DNA of 64,000 nucleotides, from assembly GCA_029562975.1 (NCBI GenBank), contig JAKQTR010000050.1, positions 1 to 64,000 of the forward strand, in the 5' to 3' direction. Below, one piece after another: positions 45,257-54,052 of the stretch. Under the pieces are notes generated by a model that saw nothing but the letters and a program-made list of their open reading frames with translations, was not told the DNA's origin and ran no database searches. A program made the position numbers and the translations under genes. The stretch's first letter is position 1. Each line of letters opens with the position of its first letter. Origin of the DNA: Acidobacteriota bacterium (GTDB lineage Bacteria; Acidobacteriota; Vicinamibacteria; Vicinamibacterales; JAKQTR01).

Positions 45257-46348
45257 GTGCCGGAGATCACCGCCCTTGACAAGCACGCCTGCCCGGCCTG
45301 CGGCGCGCAGGCGGAGTGGAACCCGGGGAAGCGCAAGCTCGTCTGCCCGTTCTGCGGCACCGAGTCGGAGTACAGCTTCGACACCGACCGGTCCAAGGTC
45401 AGGGAACTCGACTTGCTGCAGGCCCTGCGCGACCTGCCGGACGAAGCGCGCGGCTGGAAGGCCGAGCGCCGTGCCGTGCAGTGCCGGAGCTGCAGGGCCG
45501 TCATGGTGTACGACCCCGAGCGTGTCGGCCAGAACTGCGAGTTCTGCGGATCGCCGGCGCTCGTCGACTACGAGGAAATCCAGTCGCCCATCCGGCCCCA
45601 GGGCGTGCTGCCCTTCAGGGTCTCGCAGAGCCAGGTGCGGGACGCGATCCGCCGCTGGTACGCGAGCAAGTGGTTCGCCCCGGGCGCGCTGAAGAAGCGG
45701 GCGCTCGTCGATCAGCTCAAGAGCCTCTACGTGCCGTACTGGACCTTCGACGCGCAGGTCCGCTGCCGCTGGACCGCCGAGGCCGGCCACTATTACTACG
45801 TCAACGAGGAGCGCCGCGACGGCCAGGGGCGCGCGCGCGTCGAGCGGGTGAGAAAGGTGCGGTGGGAGCCCGCCGCCGGCGCCATCGACCACTTCTTCGA
45901 CGACGAGGCCGTGTCGGGGACCGCCGGCGTGGACCCCGGCCTCCTGCGCGGCGTCGAGCCGTTCCCCACGGCCGAGGTCGTGCCGTACGACACGGGCTAC
46001 CTCTCGGGGCACGTGGTCGAGCACTACCAGGTCGCACTCGCCGAGGCGGCCGCGCGCGGGCGGGAGGCCATGGAGGCGCAGCTGCGGGTGCTGTGCGGCC
46101 AGCGCGTGCCCGGCGACACCTACCGGAACCTGCGGATTGAACCGGAGTACTCGGGCCAGACGTTCAAGCACATCCTGGTGCCCGTCTGGCTGCTGACGTA
46201 TACGTTCGGCGCGAAGACGTACCAGGTGGTGGCGAACGGATGCACGGGCGTCCTCGCCGGCCGCTATCCGAAGAGCCCGTGGAAGATCCTCCTGGTGGTC
46301 CTGCTGGCGGTGGTCGCCGTGGCGATCGCGGCGCTCGCGCAGCAGTGA
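45257..46348 (+). CDS. Zinc-ribbon membrane protein, partner of the SPFH protein
   Basis: I prefer GTG 45257 as start because GGGAGG lies 6 nt before it; an in-frame GTG at 45173, 3 nt after the SPFH stop, has no ribosome site. The 363-aa protein begins with a four-cysteine ribbon (KHACPACGAQAEWN...VCPFCGTES) and a second one (VQCRSCRAVMVYD...NCEFCGSPAL), then a soluble domain (SLYVPYWTFDAQVRCRWTAE), and ends with one transmembrane helix (WKILLVVLLAVVAVAIAALA). It is likely a tail-anchored cytoplasmic protein working with the SPFH scaffold. The function is not known; stress tolerance has been proposed for related pairs. Confidence 0.85.
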   Translation: MPEITALDKHACPACGAQAEWNPGKRKLVCPFCGTESEYSFDTDRSKVRELDLLQALRDLPDEARGWKAERRAVQCRSCRAVMVYDPERVGQNCEFCGSPALVDYEEIQSPIRPQGVLPFRVSQSQVRDAIRRWYASKWFAPGALKKRALVDQLKSLYVPYWTFDAQVRCRWTAEAGHYYYVNEERRDGQGRARVERVRKVRWEPAAGAIDHFFDDEAVSGTAGVDPGLLRGVEPFPTAEVVPYDTGYLSGHVVEHYQVALAEAAARGREAMEAQLRVLCGQRVPGDTYRNLRIEPEYSGQTFKHILVPVWLLTYTFGAKTYQVVANGCTGVLAGRYPKSPWKILLVVLLAVVAVAIAALAQQ

Positions 46349-46521
46349 GCGCGGGCGCCAGGCCCACGGGGCGCCCGCCGGGCCCGCATCCGCGCGCGCC
46401 CGATCGGGCGGCCGCCCGCGCGGATGCCGCCGCAAAGCCCGTTGCCCGGGCGCGGCGGCTGGACTAGGCTGTCGTGCGGAACGCCGGGCGCCTCCCGGCC
46501 GCGCGCATCGAGGTCACGGGC

Positions 46522-47292
46522 ATGAAGCAGAACTTTCACCTCGGCATCATGGGGAACCTCTTCTCGGGCAAGACCACCCTGGTGCAGGCGCTGGCACGCG
46601 ACCCGTACAAGAGGGACTTCGAGGCGCTCGTCGGCGGCGCCGAGCTGCACGCGTTCTCGGAGCGCGTCGAGAAGGGCTCGATCGTCGACGAGTGCCTGGC
46701 CCTCTTCTACCGCGACCGCGTCGCCAACGTCTTCCCGACCGAGGTGGCCTTCCTCCAGATGCGGACGCTGCAGCAGCGGGAGATCCGCCACCTGCTGACG
46801 CGCGAGAGCCCCCGCGGCGTGGTCATCGTCGAGGACCGCCCGTTCATGGACGGCCCGGAGGTCTTCGTCGCCCGCATGATCGAGTCCGGCGAGATGCCGC
46901 CGGCGCATGCCCGGCTGTACCGCGCGCTCTTCCAGCAGACGCTGCGCAACGAGCACATCCGCCTGCCCGACCTCATGGTGTACCTGCGGACCGAGCCAGC
47001 CGTGCTCGAGGAACGGCGGGCGAAGCGCGCCGCCGAGGGCGACGACTACGCGGCGACCATCCAGGCCGACTACCTGCGGCAGATCCACGAACACTACGAG
47101 GCGATCGCCACCACCTGGAAGCGGACGCTGCTCCGCTATCAGGAGTACGCGACCGTGCCGCCGGATGCGGATCTCATCACGCTGCCGGCCGAGATCGACA
47201 TGAACGAGCACCCGGACTACGTCCACGTCGCGGCCGCCACGATCCGCGAGAAGGTCCGCCGCATGATCGCCGCGCGCCAGCGGGGCCTATAG
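46522..47292 (+). CDS. Deoxynucleoside kinase
   Basis: The 256-aa protein starts at ATG 46522 (GAGGT upstream); an in-frame GTG at 46474 would add 16 unconserved residues. It has the P-loop FHLGIMGNLFSGKTTLVQAL, the catalytic segment VIVEDRPFMDGPEVF, and a lid LEERRAKRAAEGDDY. This is the deoxyadenosine/deoxyguanosine kinase fold, which phosphorylates salvaged deoxynucleosides. The usual ERS/DRS motif is DRP here. The 3' end overlaps the convergent isomerase gene by 6 bp. Confidence 0.85.
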   Translation: MKQNFHLGIMGNLFSGKTTLVQALARDPYKRDFEALVGGAELHAFSERVEKGSIVDECLALFYRDRVANVFPTEVAFLQMRTLQQREIRHLLTRESPRGVVIVEDRPFMDGPEVFVARMIESGEMPPAHARLYRALFQQTLRNEHIRLPDLMVYLRTEPAVLEERRAKRAAEGDDYAATIQADYLRQIHEHYEAIATTWKRTLLRYQEYATVPPDADLITLPAEIDMNEHPDYVHVAAATIREKVRRMIAARQRGL

Positions 47293-48234
47293 CGACAGCA
47301 CGTACTCCCGCGCCGCGCGGATGTCCGCCACGCGCTGGTCGCCGGCTTCCCGCTCGATGCAGAGGTCGCCCGTGAAGCCGACGTCGCCGAGCGTCGCGAA
47401 GAACGCCTTCCAGTCCACCTCGCCCGTGCCGAGGCGCACTTCCGCGCCCCACGTGCCGGGGGTCTTCGTGCGGGTGGCGTCCTTCAGATGGCACTGCCTG
47501 AGCCAGGGCGCAAGCGTGCGCAGCGCGGCCACCGGATCGCCCTTGTCATAGAGGATCATGTTGGCCGGGTCGAAGTTCACGCCGACGTTCTTCCGATCCA
47601 GTTTCGTGAGAAACGCCGCCAACGTCGTCGCCTCTTCCTGGCCGGTCTCGAAGGCAATCGCCATCTGCTTGCCGGCGAAGAGTTCCGCGATCTGGTGGAG
47701 GCGGTCCACCAGCTTCGCGAACGACGGGTCGCTCTCCTCGTGGGGCAGGAATCCGGCGTGGAACGTCACGAGCTTCAGGCCCATCGCCTGCGCCAGGTCC
47801 GCGTCGGCCTGGATGTTGGCCCAGGTCTGCGGCCAGGTCGCGTCGGGGACCACGCCGCCGGTCGCCTTGATGGTCTCCAGCGTCGTGTAGTCCTCGCCGA
47901 CCGTCCCGAGCATGCCGGAAACGCAGGTAATGTCGTGGGCGGCGCTGCGCGCCGTGAAGTCGCTCCAGCCGCCCTTCGCGTTCTCCCGGATCGGGTCAAG
48001 GGCGATCTGCACGCGCGTCAGCCCGGTCTCGGCGAGCTTCGCGAACAGATCGTCGGCCGACTCCGGCTGCAGCGACCAGCTGCAGACGCCCAAGCGGCGC
48101 GCGAGCGGGTTCTCGGCCTGCTGCTCAACCGGCGCCGGGGCGGGCTGGGCCTGCCGCCGGCAGCCGGCGGCGGCGCCCAGCGCGCCGGCCAGCGAGAGTT
48201 TCAGGAAATCTCGGCGGGTCGCGTCGTTGACCAT
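47287..48234 (-). CDS. Exported sugar phosphate isomerase/epimerase-like TIM-barrel lipoprotein
   Basis: The 315-aa protein starts at ATG 48234 behind GGAGG. It has a Tat-type signal that also holds a lipobox (TRRDFLKLSLAGALGAAAGC). The mature part is an AP-endonuclease-2/xylose-isomerase-like barrel: ARRLGVCSWSLQPESADDLF, LKLVTFHAGFLPHEESDPSF, MAIAFETGQEEATTLAAFL, VGVNFDPANMILYDKGDP and RQCHLKDATRTKTPGTWG, with likely metal ligands in the glutamate, aspartate and histidine of these strands. Such exported proteins are common with Gfo/Idh/MocA dehydrogenases in sugar catabolism. Substrate is unknown. Confidence 0.88.
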   Translation of the reverse strand: MVNDATRRDFLKLSLAGALGAAAGCRRQAQPAPAPVEQQAENPLARRLGVCSWSLQPESADDLFAKLAETGLTRVQIALDPIRENAKGGWSDFTARSAAHDITCVSGMLGTVGEDYTTLETIKATGGVVPDATWPQTWANIQADADLAQAMGLKLVTFHAGFLPHEESDPSFAKLVDRLHQIAELFAGKQMAIAFETGQEEATTLAAFLTKLDRKNVGVNFDPANMILYDKGDPVAALRTLAPWLRQCHLKDATRTKTPGTWGAEVRLGTGEVDWKAFFATLGDVGFTGDLCIEREAGDQRVADIRAAREYVLSL

Positions 48235-48287
48235 CTGCGGGCCTCCTTTGCGGGGCGCCCTCTATCTTACTCCGCCCCTGTCGTGTC

Positions 48288-48316
48288 GGGGTCAGATCCA
48301 GGATTGCGGGGTCAGA
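48288..48316 (+). repeat. Left REP sequence of the RAYT locus
   Basis: Begins GGGGTCAGATCCAGGATTGC and ends with a second GGGGTCAGA (48308-48316). Confidence 0.8.
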
Positions 48317-48537
48317 GCCGTTCGTTCGCACCCCGACCGGGGGCAACCCAAGAACGAGTCGCGCGGGTTTCGCTCCTGTGCTGGGCCGCTCCAACCCGAA
48401 TAGGGCCCCACTGCATTCCCAGCACTGCCGCCGGGCCGAATGGCAGCAGGAACTGCAACGAACTGGCTGGCAGCCCCCGAAATACCCCGGATTTCCTTGC
48501 GAGCCACCTGGACCGCGGGTTGCAACTGGACGCTCGC

Positions 48538-49503
48538 ATGGCCCGTCCTCTCCGCCTCTGCTTCGCCGGCGCCTGCTACCACGTCATGGCGCGCGGAAAT
48601 GCCAAGTCGCCGATCTTCCTTGACACCGACGACTACCGGAAATCCCTGGAAATCCTCGAAGAGACGGCCCGGCGTTACTCGCTGGTAATCTACGCCTACT
48701 GCCTGATGCCCAACCACTACCATCTCGTTCTTCAGACACGAGACGGCAACCTGTCGGCGGCAATCCAGTACCTGAATGCGGTGTACTCACAGTGGTGGAA
48801 CCGGCGCCACGGCCGGTGCGGCCATGTGTTCCAGGGACGATTCAAGGCTCAATTGGTGCAACGCGAACAGTATCTGGTTGCCGCTTGCCTTTACGTACTC
48901 AAGAACCCCGTCAGGGCGGGGATTGTCGACCGCCCGGGAGACTGGGTATGGAGCAGCTATGGGGCGTCTTGTCATGCCGTCGAAGCGCCGGAGTGCCTAG
49001 AGTCGCGGCTCGTCCACTCGCTGCTCCGCCAGAGCGACGAGCCAGCAGCGGGCCAGTCTCGCGGGAATGGCACCGGCCCCAATCCGGCCGAGGCGGCCGC
49101 GGGAGCAGCGATACGCACGGATGCCCGGCTCATCGGGGACGAGGGCTTCCTGCAGGAACACCGAGACCTGGTTCAGCAGGCGAAGGCCGCGGGGATGTCC
49201 AGGAGGGAGTGGCGAACCGTTCGGCCAACGCTCAGCGCGCTGATTCCGGACTCCAGCACCGCTCTCGCTGCGCCGCAGCAGCTGCTCGGCGCGCACGACA
49301 CGTGGGGCTTCACGCTCGCGGAGATCGCCACGCATCTCAACGTGCCGGCCGACGCTGTTGGACGAGCGATCCGTCGTCTGCGGCGAAGCACAGACAACGT
49401 CCAGACGGCTGTGCCAGTCAAGCCAGCTTCGGAGCTGGTGTCGGTTGGCGGTACACCCCCGCCGCCAGAACGCGAGCGGACTCCAGAATCTGCCGGGGTG
49501 TGA
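48538..49503 (+). CDS. REP-associated tyrosine transposase (RAYT, Y1_Tnp/IS200-like)
   Basis: The 321-aa single-strand DNA transposase starts at ATG 48538. It opens MARPLRLCFAGACYHVMARG, and the HUH metal motif is in YCLMPNHYHLVLQTRDG near residue 63. The likely catalytic tyrosine lies in YLVAACLYVLKNPVRAGIVD near residue 120, followed by WVWSSYGAS. The C-terminal region (AHDTWGFTLAEIATHLNVPA) is a DnaA/HTH-like DNA-binding domain frequently fused to RAYTs. Lower G+C than its neighbours supports foreign origin. The surrounding 29-bp inverted REPs are its probable substrates. Confidence 0.92.
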   Translation: MARPLRLCFAGACYHVMARGNAKSPIFLDTDDYRKSLEILEETARRYSLVIYAYCLMPNHYHLVLQTRDGNLSAAIQYLNAVYSQWWNRRHGRCGHVFQGRFKAQLVQREQYLVAACLYVLKNPVRAGIVDRPGDWVWSSYGASCHAVEAPECLESRLVHSLLRQSDEPAAGQSRGNGTGPNPAEAAAGAAIRTDARLIGDEGFLQEHRDLVQQAKAAGMSRREWRTVRPTLSALIPDSSTALAAPQQLLGAHDTWGFTLAEIATHLNVPADAVGRAIRRLRRSTDNVQTAVPVKPASELVSVGGTPPPPERERTPESAGV

Positions 49504-49505
49504 GG

Positions 49506-49534
49506 TCTGACCCCGTAATTCTGGATCTGACCCC
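49506..49534 (-). repeat. Right REP sequence of the RAYT locus
   Basis: Read on the minus strand it begins GGGGTCAGATCCAGAATTAC; it differs from the left copy at two positions. Confidence 0.8.
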
Positions 49535-49541
49535 AAGAGAC

Positions 49542-49618
<77 letters not shown>

Positions 49619-49715
49619 GCGCCAGCAGCACCTCGCGGCGTCCGCCAGGCGGCGGCCGCTGTCACCTGACCGCCCGGACCCGCGACGCTTCCGGCCGAAC
49701 CCCGTGGCAGCCCGG

Positions 49716-49790
49716 TGGTGGGCGGTACAGGATTCGAACCTGTGACAGCCGGCGTGTAAAGCCGGTGCTCTACCGCTGAGCTAACCGCCC
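49716..49790 (-). tRNA. tRNA-Val (anticodon TAC)
   Basis: The minus strand gives acceptor GGGCGGT/ACCGCCC, D-arm GCTC...GAGC, anticodon arm CCGGC-TTTACAC-GCCGG with anticodon TAC, T-arm ACAGG-TTCGAAT-CCTGT, discriminator A and an encoded CCA; 75 nt. Confidence 0.96.
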
Positions 49791-49834
49791 CGACACGACG
49801 ATCCGGCCGCCTCGCAAACTCCGCATTCTACCAT

Positions 49835-50395
49835 CTACCCGACCGGCGTGACAACGCGCCTCCGCCCGGCGCGCCTTCGCGCCAGAGCCCACCACAGCCG
49901 GACGCTCCCGGCCCCGAGCATCGTCGCCGCAAACAGCAGGCCGGCCTGCACCCACCCGTCCGGCAGCTCGGGCCTGAGCCTGGCCCGTTCGGGGCGGCCC
50001 GGCGGGTAGACGGCGATGACGGTCGAGTGCAACGGGTAGCGCGGCGACGCGTCGGCCCGACTGGACACGACCTCGAAGGTCCTGCCGCTCTGGCGGAACT
50101 GCACCACGGCGCGGCAGCGGCGCTGGGCGGCGGCGAGGTCGATCTCCGCGGCGCGGGCGTCCGCCGGCGCCCGCTGCGTCTCGTTCCAGTCCGCCGAGTA
50201 CTCCTCGATCTGCCGGACGACGACGCCTTCGACGGCGGTGCCGCTGAAGGCGAACCACAGGTTCCGCGCCGCGCCAGCGCCGGTCCACACCGCCAGCGTC
50301 AGGCCGGCGGCGACAACCGTGCGCGACCCCACCAGGTGCATCACCGACAGGAGCACGCGCACCGCACGCGAGGGGAGGCTCCGGACCACGGCCAC
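49835..50395 (-). CDS. DUF3592-like membrane protein
   Basis: The 186-aa reading frame is best started at GTG 50395 or 50389; no clear ribosome site separates them. It has an N-terminal transmembrane helix (VVAAGLTLAVWTGAGAARNL), an extracytoplasmic beta domain (AVVQFRQSGRTFEVVSSRAD, then HSTVIAVYPPGRPERARL) and a second helix near the C-terminus (AGLLFAATMLGAGSVRLWWA). The helix-beta-helix layout with a YPPGRPE-type turn is that of DUF3592. The function is unknown. It is divergent from the patatin gene and precedes the tRNA genes on the same strand. Confidence 0.7.
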   Translation of the reverse strand: MAVVRSLPSRAVRVLLSVMHLVGSRTVVAAGLTLAVWTGAGAARNLWFAFSGTAVEGVVVRQIEEYSADWNETQRAPADARAAEIDLAAAQRRCRAVVQFRQSGRTFEVVSSRADASPRYPLHSTVIAVYPPGRPERARLRPELPDGWVQAGLLFAATMLGAGSVRLWWALARRRAGRRRVVTPVG

Positions 50396-50493
50396 GATTG
50401 TATCCGCTTCACAGTACACTAGTCGCGGGACTCTCACTGGGCCGGCGCGGCCGTCCCCGGCGCGCGGGCGCGCGCCTGCGTGCCCGAGATCCG

Positions 50494-52830
50494 GTGCATG
50501 ACCAACCCAGGCTGACGCCGGCTCCTGGATGGAGGCGTCGGCGCACGTTGCGGCAGCCATCGACACCGGCGGTCGGGGCGGGGGTTCTCGCTGTCATCCT
50601 GCTCGCAGGAGCGTTGACGCAGGGGTTCGCCCAGGACGCCCCCCAGAACGTGCCGCCCCCTGCCGGCGTACATCGGCAGCCGCGGCTCCGCCTGGGGCTC
50701 GCCCTCGGCGGCGGCGGCGCCCGGGGCTTCGCGCACCTCGGCATTCTGATCTGGCTCGACGAGCACCGCATCCCGGTCGACGTGGTCGGCGGGACCAGCA
50801 TGGGCGCGCTCATCGGCGGCGCGTTCGCCGCGGGCATGACGCCTGGCGAGATCCGCGAGATCGTCGCGTCGATCGACTGGGCAGCGGTGCTGGCGCCCGA
50901 GACACCCTACGCGTCGATGACGTTCCGCCGCCGGGAAGACAGGCGCGACTACCCGTCGCAGCTGCGCTTCGGCCTGAAGGCCGGCCTCAAGCTGCCGACG
51001 GGCGTCAGCCCCGCGCAGCCGATCGAACTCCTCCTCGCCCGCCTCGCGGCGCCGTTTGCGGGAGACGTTGATTTCGACGCGCTCCCGACTCCGTTCCGCT
51101 GCGTCTCGGCCGACATCATGAACGCCGAGGCGGTCGTCTTCAGCGGCGGCTCGCTGGCCACCGCCCTGCGCGCGACGATGGCGATGCCCGGCTTGTTCGC
51201 GCCGGTGGAGACCGACGGCCGCCGGCTCGTCGACGGCGGACTGGTGAACAACCTTCCGGCGGACGTTGTCCGCCGGACCGGGCTGGCCGATCGCGTCGTG
51301 GCGGTGGACGTGGGAGCCGATCTGGCCATCGCGCGGCGCGGGGACACGATGTTCGACGTGCTCGGTCAGGCGCTGGACAGCATCATGCGGAGCGGCGCGC
51401 GGCGCGCGCTCGAGGAGGGCAAGCCGGACCTCGTGCTGGTTCCGGACCTCAAGGGCATCCCGACCGTGGAGTTCGGGCGCGCGGCGGAACTCGTGCGCAA
51501 GGGCTACGCGACGGCGGAAGCCCACGCCGAGGCGCTGCTGCGCTACGGCGTGAGCGAGGCCGAGTACGGGGAGTGGGCCGCGGCCCGCCAGTCGCGCCGC
51601 CCGCCGCCGCAGGTGACGCCGACGCGGCTCACCGTCGAGCGCGTGCGGCCGACAGAAGCCGCGCGGATCGTCCGCGCCCTCGTCCCGCGGCACCTGAACC
51701 GGCCGCTGAGCGCGGCGCGGCTCGACGCGGACCTGCTCGCGCTGACGGGCGACGGGCGCTACGACACCGCGACGTACCGCATCGACGCGAGCCGCGGCCC
51801 GGCCGAGCTCATCGTGTCGGTGCGGCCTCCAAAGAGCGGCCCCCCCTTCCTTTCCGTTGCGCTCGATCTCGAGAACACCCGGACGTCGAACGTCGGGGCC
51901 GCCATCCGGGGCCGCTTCACGGCGTTCGATCCGCTCGGCGCCGGGTCGGAGGCCCGGATCGAGCTGCGCACGGGCAACACGATCGAGGCGAGGGGAGAGC
52001 TTGTCCGGCCGCTGGGCCGCAGCGGGCTCTTCATCGCGCCCCGCGCCTACGCGATCCGGCGCGACAGGCCGGTTTTCCGCAGCGACGACTACGTGGCGGA
52101 GTACCGGGAACGCGAGGCCGGCGCGGCGCTCGACCTGGGCGTCTCTACGCGCCGGCTGTTCGAGGCGCGCCTGGGATACGCCGCCGAGCAGCTGCAGCGG
52201 AACGTCCGGATCGGCGATCCGGCCTTCCCGAGCATCCGGGGGTGGCAGCGCTTCGCGTTCCTGCGCGCCGTGTTCGACAACCAGAGCGGGCCGACGCTGC
52301 CCGAACGCGGGGTCGCGGTCAAGGCGGAACTGCGGCGGTTCTTCGACGTGCCCGGGGTCCGCCAGGCCGGCAGCCTGGTGGCCGCCGACACGGATCACCT
52401 CTGGTGGGCGAACGGGACGGCGTCGGTCTTCAGACCGGCGGGCCGGCGCGGCAAGCTCTTCGCGCGCGCGAGCGGCGGCTGGTCGTTCGGCGAGACGGCC
52501 CTCGTCAACGGATTCAGCCTGGGCGGCCCGTTCGAGCTCGGCGCGTACTTCCCGAACGAACTCCGGGGCAGCAATTGCGCCGTCGCGAACCTGGGCTACT
52601 TCCAGGAGATCGGCCGCTTTGTCGAAGGCGCGATCGGCCGACTCCACGCGGGCGCGTGGATTGAGCACGGAGCCGCGTTCGAGCGGCTCAGGAGCGCGGA
52701 TTTCAGGACGAACGTCTCGGCGGGCCTGCTGCTCGAATCACCCATCGGGCCGGTGTTCGCCGGCGTCAGCCTCGGCGAGCACGGGCGATACCGGGTCTTC
52801 TTCAGCCTCGGGCGCTTCCTGCCGCACTAG
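50494..52830 (+). CDS. Patatin-like phospholipase with POTRA and outer-membrane barrel (type Vd autotransporter, PlpD-like)
   Basis: The 778-aa protein is read from GTG 50494. A signal segment (AGVLAVILLAGALTQGFAQ) is followed by a patatin domain with oxyanion loop LALGGGGARGFAHLG near residue 72, nucleophile elbow GGTSMGALIGGAF near 102 and the dyad aspartate in LVDGGLVNNLPADV near 246. Residues about 375-435 (TRLTVERVRPTEAARIVRAL) form one POTRA domain, and the remaining 340 residues are beta strands of a 16-strand-type barrel ending in phenylalanine-rich RVFFSLGRFLPH. This is the order found in PlpD-type phospholipases that carry themselves across the outer membrane. All catalytic residues are present. 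Confidence 0.9.
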   Translation: MHDQPRLTPAPGWRRRRTLRQPSTPAVGAGVLAVILLAGALTQGFAQDAPQNVPPPAGVHRQPRLRLGLALGGGGARGFAHLGILIWLDEHRIPVDVVGGTSMGALIGGAFAAGMTPGEIREIVASIDWAAVLAPETPYASMTFRRREDRRDYPSQLRFGLKAGLKLPTGVSPAQPIELLLARLAAPFAGDVDFDALPTPFRCVSADIMNAEAVVFSGGSLATALRATMAMPGLFAPVETDGRRLVDGGLVNNLPADVVRRTGLADRVVAVDVGADLAIARRGDTMFDVLGQALDSIMRSGARRALEEGKPDLVLVPDLKGIPTVEFGRAAELVRKGYATAEAHAEALLRYGVSEAEYGEWAAARQSRRPPPQVTPTRLTVERVRPTEAARIVRALVPRHLNRPLSAARLDADLLALTGDGRYDTATYRIDASRGPAELIVSVRPPKSGPPFLSVALDLENTRTSNVGAAIRGRFTAFDPLGAGSEARIELRTGNTIEARGELVRPLGRSGLFIAPRAYAIRRDRPVFRSDDYVAEYREREAGAALDLGVSTRRLFEARLGYAAEQLQRNVRIGDPAFPSIRGWQRFAFLRAVFDNQSGPTLPERGVAVKAELRRFFDVPGVRQAGSLVAADTDHLWWANGTASVFRPAGRRGKLFARASGGWSFGETALVNGFSLGGPFELGAYFPNELRGSNCAVANLGYFQEIGRFVEGAIGRLHAGAWIEHGAAFERLRSADFRTNVSAGLLLESPIGPVFAGVSLGEHGRYRVFFSLGRFLPH

Positions 52831-52913
52831 CCAGCGACGAAGGAAGCGTCAGCCGAGCACGCGGAGCGCGGGGCCGCCGCGCGCGAAGCCGGCTGCGCAC
52901 GAGCCGCGCCGGG

Positions 52914-54032
52914 CTACGAGCCGGGCGACGCGCCGAGCCGCGCGGCCGCGCCGTCCAGGTAGTGCACCTCCGGGAGGCCGCGCAGCCGCTCCGCGGCGGA
53001 CTCGGCGGTGAGGTCGCGCTGGGGTTCGCCGGTCATCTCGTAGCCGACCAGGAACTTCCGCACCGACGCCGACCGCAGCAGCGGCGGGAAGTAGACCGCG
53101 TGCAGCCGGCACCCTGGATAGTCGCCGCCGTCCACCGGGCGCCCGTGCCACCCCATCGAGTACGGGAACGACGACTGGAACAGGTTGTCGTAGCGTGCGG
53201 TCAGGCTGCGGATGATGTCCGCCAGTTGTCCGCGCTCGTCGTCCGAGAGCTCCCTGAGGTCGCCCACGAAGCGCAGCGGCGCGATCATCGTCTCGAACGG
53301 CCAGACGGCCCAGAACGGCACCACCACCGCCCACGCGTCGTTGCGGCAGACCACTCGTTCGCCCGAGGCGATCTCGCGCGCCACGTAGTCGCCGACGAGA
53401 TCGCGCCCCGTGCGCGCCGCGTACCGGCGCTGCATCTCGAGCTTGCGGGCCGGGATGTGCGGCACCGAGGCGGACGCCCAGATCTGGCAGTGCGGATGGG
53501 GGTTGCTGCACCCCATCGCCGCGCCCTTGTTCTCGAAGACCTGCACGTAGCGGACGGCGTCGAACCGGCTCAGCCGCTCGATCTCATCGGCCCACGCGTC
53601 CACCACGGCCCGGATGCCCGGCGTGTCCATCTGCGCGAGCGTGACGTCGTGGCGCGGCGAGAAGCACACGACGCGGCACCGGCCGGTCTGCGGCTCCGCC
53701 ACGAACAGGCTGTCGCCGGGCCCGCGTGCGCCGCTGGCCGCAGGCGACGCGCCGGAGGACGGCACCAGCGCCGGGAAGTCGTTGTCGAAGGCGAACGTCG
53801 TCTCATAGGACGGGTTTCGCTCGCCGCTTGCCCGCTCGTTGCCCGGGCACAGGTAGCAGTTCGGGTCGTAGGCGGGCAGCATCGGCGGCGGCTCCGGTTC
53901 GACCTGGCCCTGCCAGGGGCGCTTGAGCCGGTGGGGGGACACGAGCACCCACTCGTCCAGGAGCGGGTTGTAGCGGCGGTGCGGTCCGTCGGGAAGCGGC
54001 GAGGCTGTCACGTCCACGCGGGCAGCATACAC
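52914..54032 (-). CDS. galT: Galactose-1-phosphate uridylyltransferase
   Basis: The 372-aa enzyme of the Leloir pathway swaps UMP between UDP-glucose and galactose-1-phosphate. Conserved segments are [20 protein letters not shown], the zinc pair in [13 protein letters not shown], the active-site [13 protein letters not shown] near residue 180 with the nucleophilic second histidine, and [23 protein letters not shown] codons at 54032, 54017 and 54011 are all possible starts; the conserved sequence begins shortly after. It is divergent from namZ across 20 bp. Confidence 0.92.
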   Translation of the reverse strand: MYAARVDVTASPLPDGPHRRYNPLLDEWVLVSPHRLKRPWQGQVEPEPPPMLPAYDPNCYLCPGNERASGERNPSYETTFAFDNDFPALVPSSGASPAASGARGPGDSLFVAEPQTGRCRVVCFSPRHDVTLAQMDTPGIRAVVDAWADEIERLSRFDAVRYVQVFENKGAAMGCSNPHPHCQIWASASVPHIPARKLEMQRRYAARTGRDLVGDYVAREIASGERVVCRNDAWAVVVPFWAVWPFETMIAPLRFVGDLRELSDDERGQLADIIRSLTARYDNLFQSSFPYSMGWHGRPVDGGDYPGCRLHAVYFPPLLRSASVRKFLVGYEMTGEPQRDLTAESAAERLRGLPEVHYLDGAAARLGASPGS

Positions 54033-54037
54033 CGGGA

Positions 54038-54046
54038 TGGTATAGT
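54038..54046 (+). promoter_or_regulatory. Extended -10 box giving a leaderless namZ transcript
   Basis: TGGTATAGT (54038-54046) fits TGnTAnnnT with a near-consensus hexamer. The namZ ATG begins 7 bp downstream, where transcription would be expected to start, and no Shine-Dalgarno is present. Confidence 0.55.
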
Positions 54047-54052
54047 CGGCCC

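Larger units (their letters stand above)
48288..49534 (+). mobile_element. RAYT transposase with flanking inverted REP sequences
   Basis: A Y1-type REP-associated tyrosine transposase gene (48538-49503) lies between two 29-bp sequences, 48288-48316 and 49506-49534, that are inverted copies of each other with 27 of 29 positions equal. Each contains two direct copies of GGGGTCAGA. This is the known arrangement of RAYT genes with their own REP targets. The right copy starts 2 bp after the RAYT stop. The element ends 7 bp before the tRNA-Asp gene. A further REP palindrome is at 18146-18179. Confidence 0.82.
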
